The notes below the pieces were generated by a model. The model worked only from the letters and a program-made list of their open reading frames with translations, did no database searches and was not told where the DNA came from. A program made the translations under genes and the position numbers. Source: Pseudomonadota bacterium (GTDB lineage: Bacteria; Pseudomonadota; Alphaproteobacteria; Rhizobiales; Aestuariivirgaceae). From it: a stretch of DNA of 14,283 nucleotides. Location of the stretch: assembly GCA_016522385.1 (NCBI GenBank), contig JAEKFU010000560.1, positions 1 through 14,283 on the forward strand, written 5' to 3'. This document shows positions 13,719 to 14,283 of this stretch, piece after piece (the stretch's first letter is position 1; every line of letters begins with the position of its first letter).

Positions 13719-14283
13719 TGGACATTCTCCGCCAAGAGTTCGTCAACATTTTTGATCAGTGTTTCGGCGCGAGCAACAATATTGCCGGTGTCTTGGGCAA
13801 TGACGTCTGCCGGCGGTTTGTCGAAAGCAGAAACATGCGGCGCACCCTCGGCAATTGAGGCATCTAGAACAGGTTGCCTTGTTATCTGCGCAGCCAGACG
13901 CCGGGCCGCGTGCATGATCTGGCGATCGCGCTCCGGCAGCAGCGCAGCATCGAGACTGTTCAGGATCATGACAGCAGATTGCACGTCCTTGGTAACGACA
14001 CTAGCGGCCGCCTTGTAGGCGCGCGCGCGGTTCAATTGGCGTGTGCCCACAAGTGACAATGATTCCGCATGGCTTGCCGCAAACAACGCGTGCTCGACCT
14101 TCCCCATAACAATCGCACTGCGGGCCATGCGAACGTAGAGTCGGCGCAAGCGTGTTGGTGCCATCCCTGCTAAGAGCCGGGTTAGTTTGGCCCGTCGATC
14201 GGGCATGTCCAGATAGGACAGCTTGATCAGGAAATGTGAGAACTTCGCATCGAAATCATTGCTGTAGATAGACATTGGGTAAC
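13715..14283 (-). CDS. motC: Periplasmic motility protein MotC, C-terminal part (5' end outside window)
   Basis: MotC is a rhizobial periplasmic protein that binds the periplasmic part of MotB and supports torque generation by the stator. The frame is open to the right edge (TAC-CCA precede the first ATG at 14275), so that ATG is almost certainly internal. About 188 C-terminal residues are present, out of roughly 430 in the family. Visible features are YPMSIYSNDFDAKFSHFLIK, a helical repeat-like stretch (RLRRLYVRMARSAIVMGKVE, then ALFAASHAESLSL) and a C-terminal helix ending VDELLAENVQ. These resemble the end of MotC proteins I know, including the SIY, RxLYxRxAR and final LxxLL patterns. It overlaps fliK by four bases (ATGA), as motC and fliK do in S. 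meliloti. A periplasmic helical-repeat protein of other function is the alternative. Confidence 0.85.
   Translation of the reverse strand, partial: YPMSIYSNDFDAKFSHFLIKLSYLDMPDRRAKLTRLLAGMAPTRLRRLYVRMARSAIVMGKVEHALFAASHAESLSLVGTRQLNRARAYKAAASVVTKDVQSAVMILNSLDAALLPERDRQIMHAARRLAAQITRQPVLDASIAEGAPHVSAFDKPPADVIAQDTGNIVARAETLIKNVDELLAENVQ

Noticed and set aside
13512..14018. 168-codon plus-strand frame across the fliK/motC junction
   Set aside because: It is antisense to two coupled genes, Arg/Ser/Ala-rich and without recognisable motifs.

Overview
The window is part of the flagellar regulon of an alphaproteobacterium, most likely in Rhizobiales (Hyphomicrobiales). Four features point there: MotC, FlaF and FlbT are alphaproteobacterial or rhizobial motility proteins; the motility regulator Rem is present; and the order motC-fliK-(transglycosylase)-rem-flgE-flgK-flgL-flaF-flbT-flgD-fliQ-flhA-fliR is, from memory, the one known in Sinorhizobium meliloti and its relatives. 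The DNA is moderately GC-rich and almost fully coding. No gene-free stretch exceeds about 200 bases. I see no tRNA, rRNA, insertion sequence, CRISPR array or phage gene.

Layout. The left edge (2-514, + strand) carries the C-terminal end of the export ATPase FliI. Everything else is on the minus strand and reads from right to left. At the right edge is the C-terminal part of MotC. It overlaps fliK (hook-length control), and fliK overlaps a secreted SLT-type lytic transglycosylase gene. A 201-base AT-rich gap follows (11606-11806), with a good candidate promoter and direct repeats, ahead of rem. A second gap (10824-10930) contains a small dyad and precedes the long run flgE, flgK, flgL, flaF, flbT, flgD, fliQ, flhA, fliR and four small genes. 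Those four are a FliJ-like coiled-coil protein, a FlgJ/CheL-type rod-binding protein, a FlgN-like chaperone candidate and a FliL-like membrane-anchored protein. The run ends 45 bases from the end of fliI, to which it is convergent.

How the genes work together. FlhA, FliQ, FliR and FliI belong to the flagellar type III export apparatus. FlgD (cap), FlgE (hook), FliK (ruler), and FlgK and FlgL (hook-filament junction) build the hook. FlaF and FlbT adjust flagellin output post-transcriptionally. The FlgJ-like protein and the transglycosylase probably let the rod pass the peptidoglycan. MotC supports the stator in the periplasm. Rem is an OmpR-like activator in which Glu replaces the phosphorylatable Asp.

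Most of the window is an ordinary, intact and well-conserved motility cluster, and I find no wholly undescribed system. The points worth a second look are the four weakly characterised genes at the operon tail, the promoter architecture of rem, the Asp-to-Glu change in Rem, the long fliK/transglycosylase overlap and a slippage-prone repeat in fliK. Several start codons were reassigned on ribosome-binding-site evidence.
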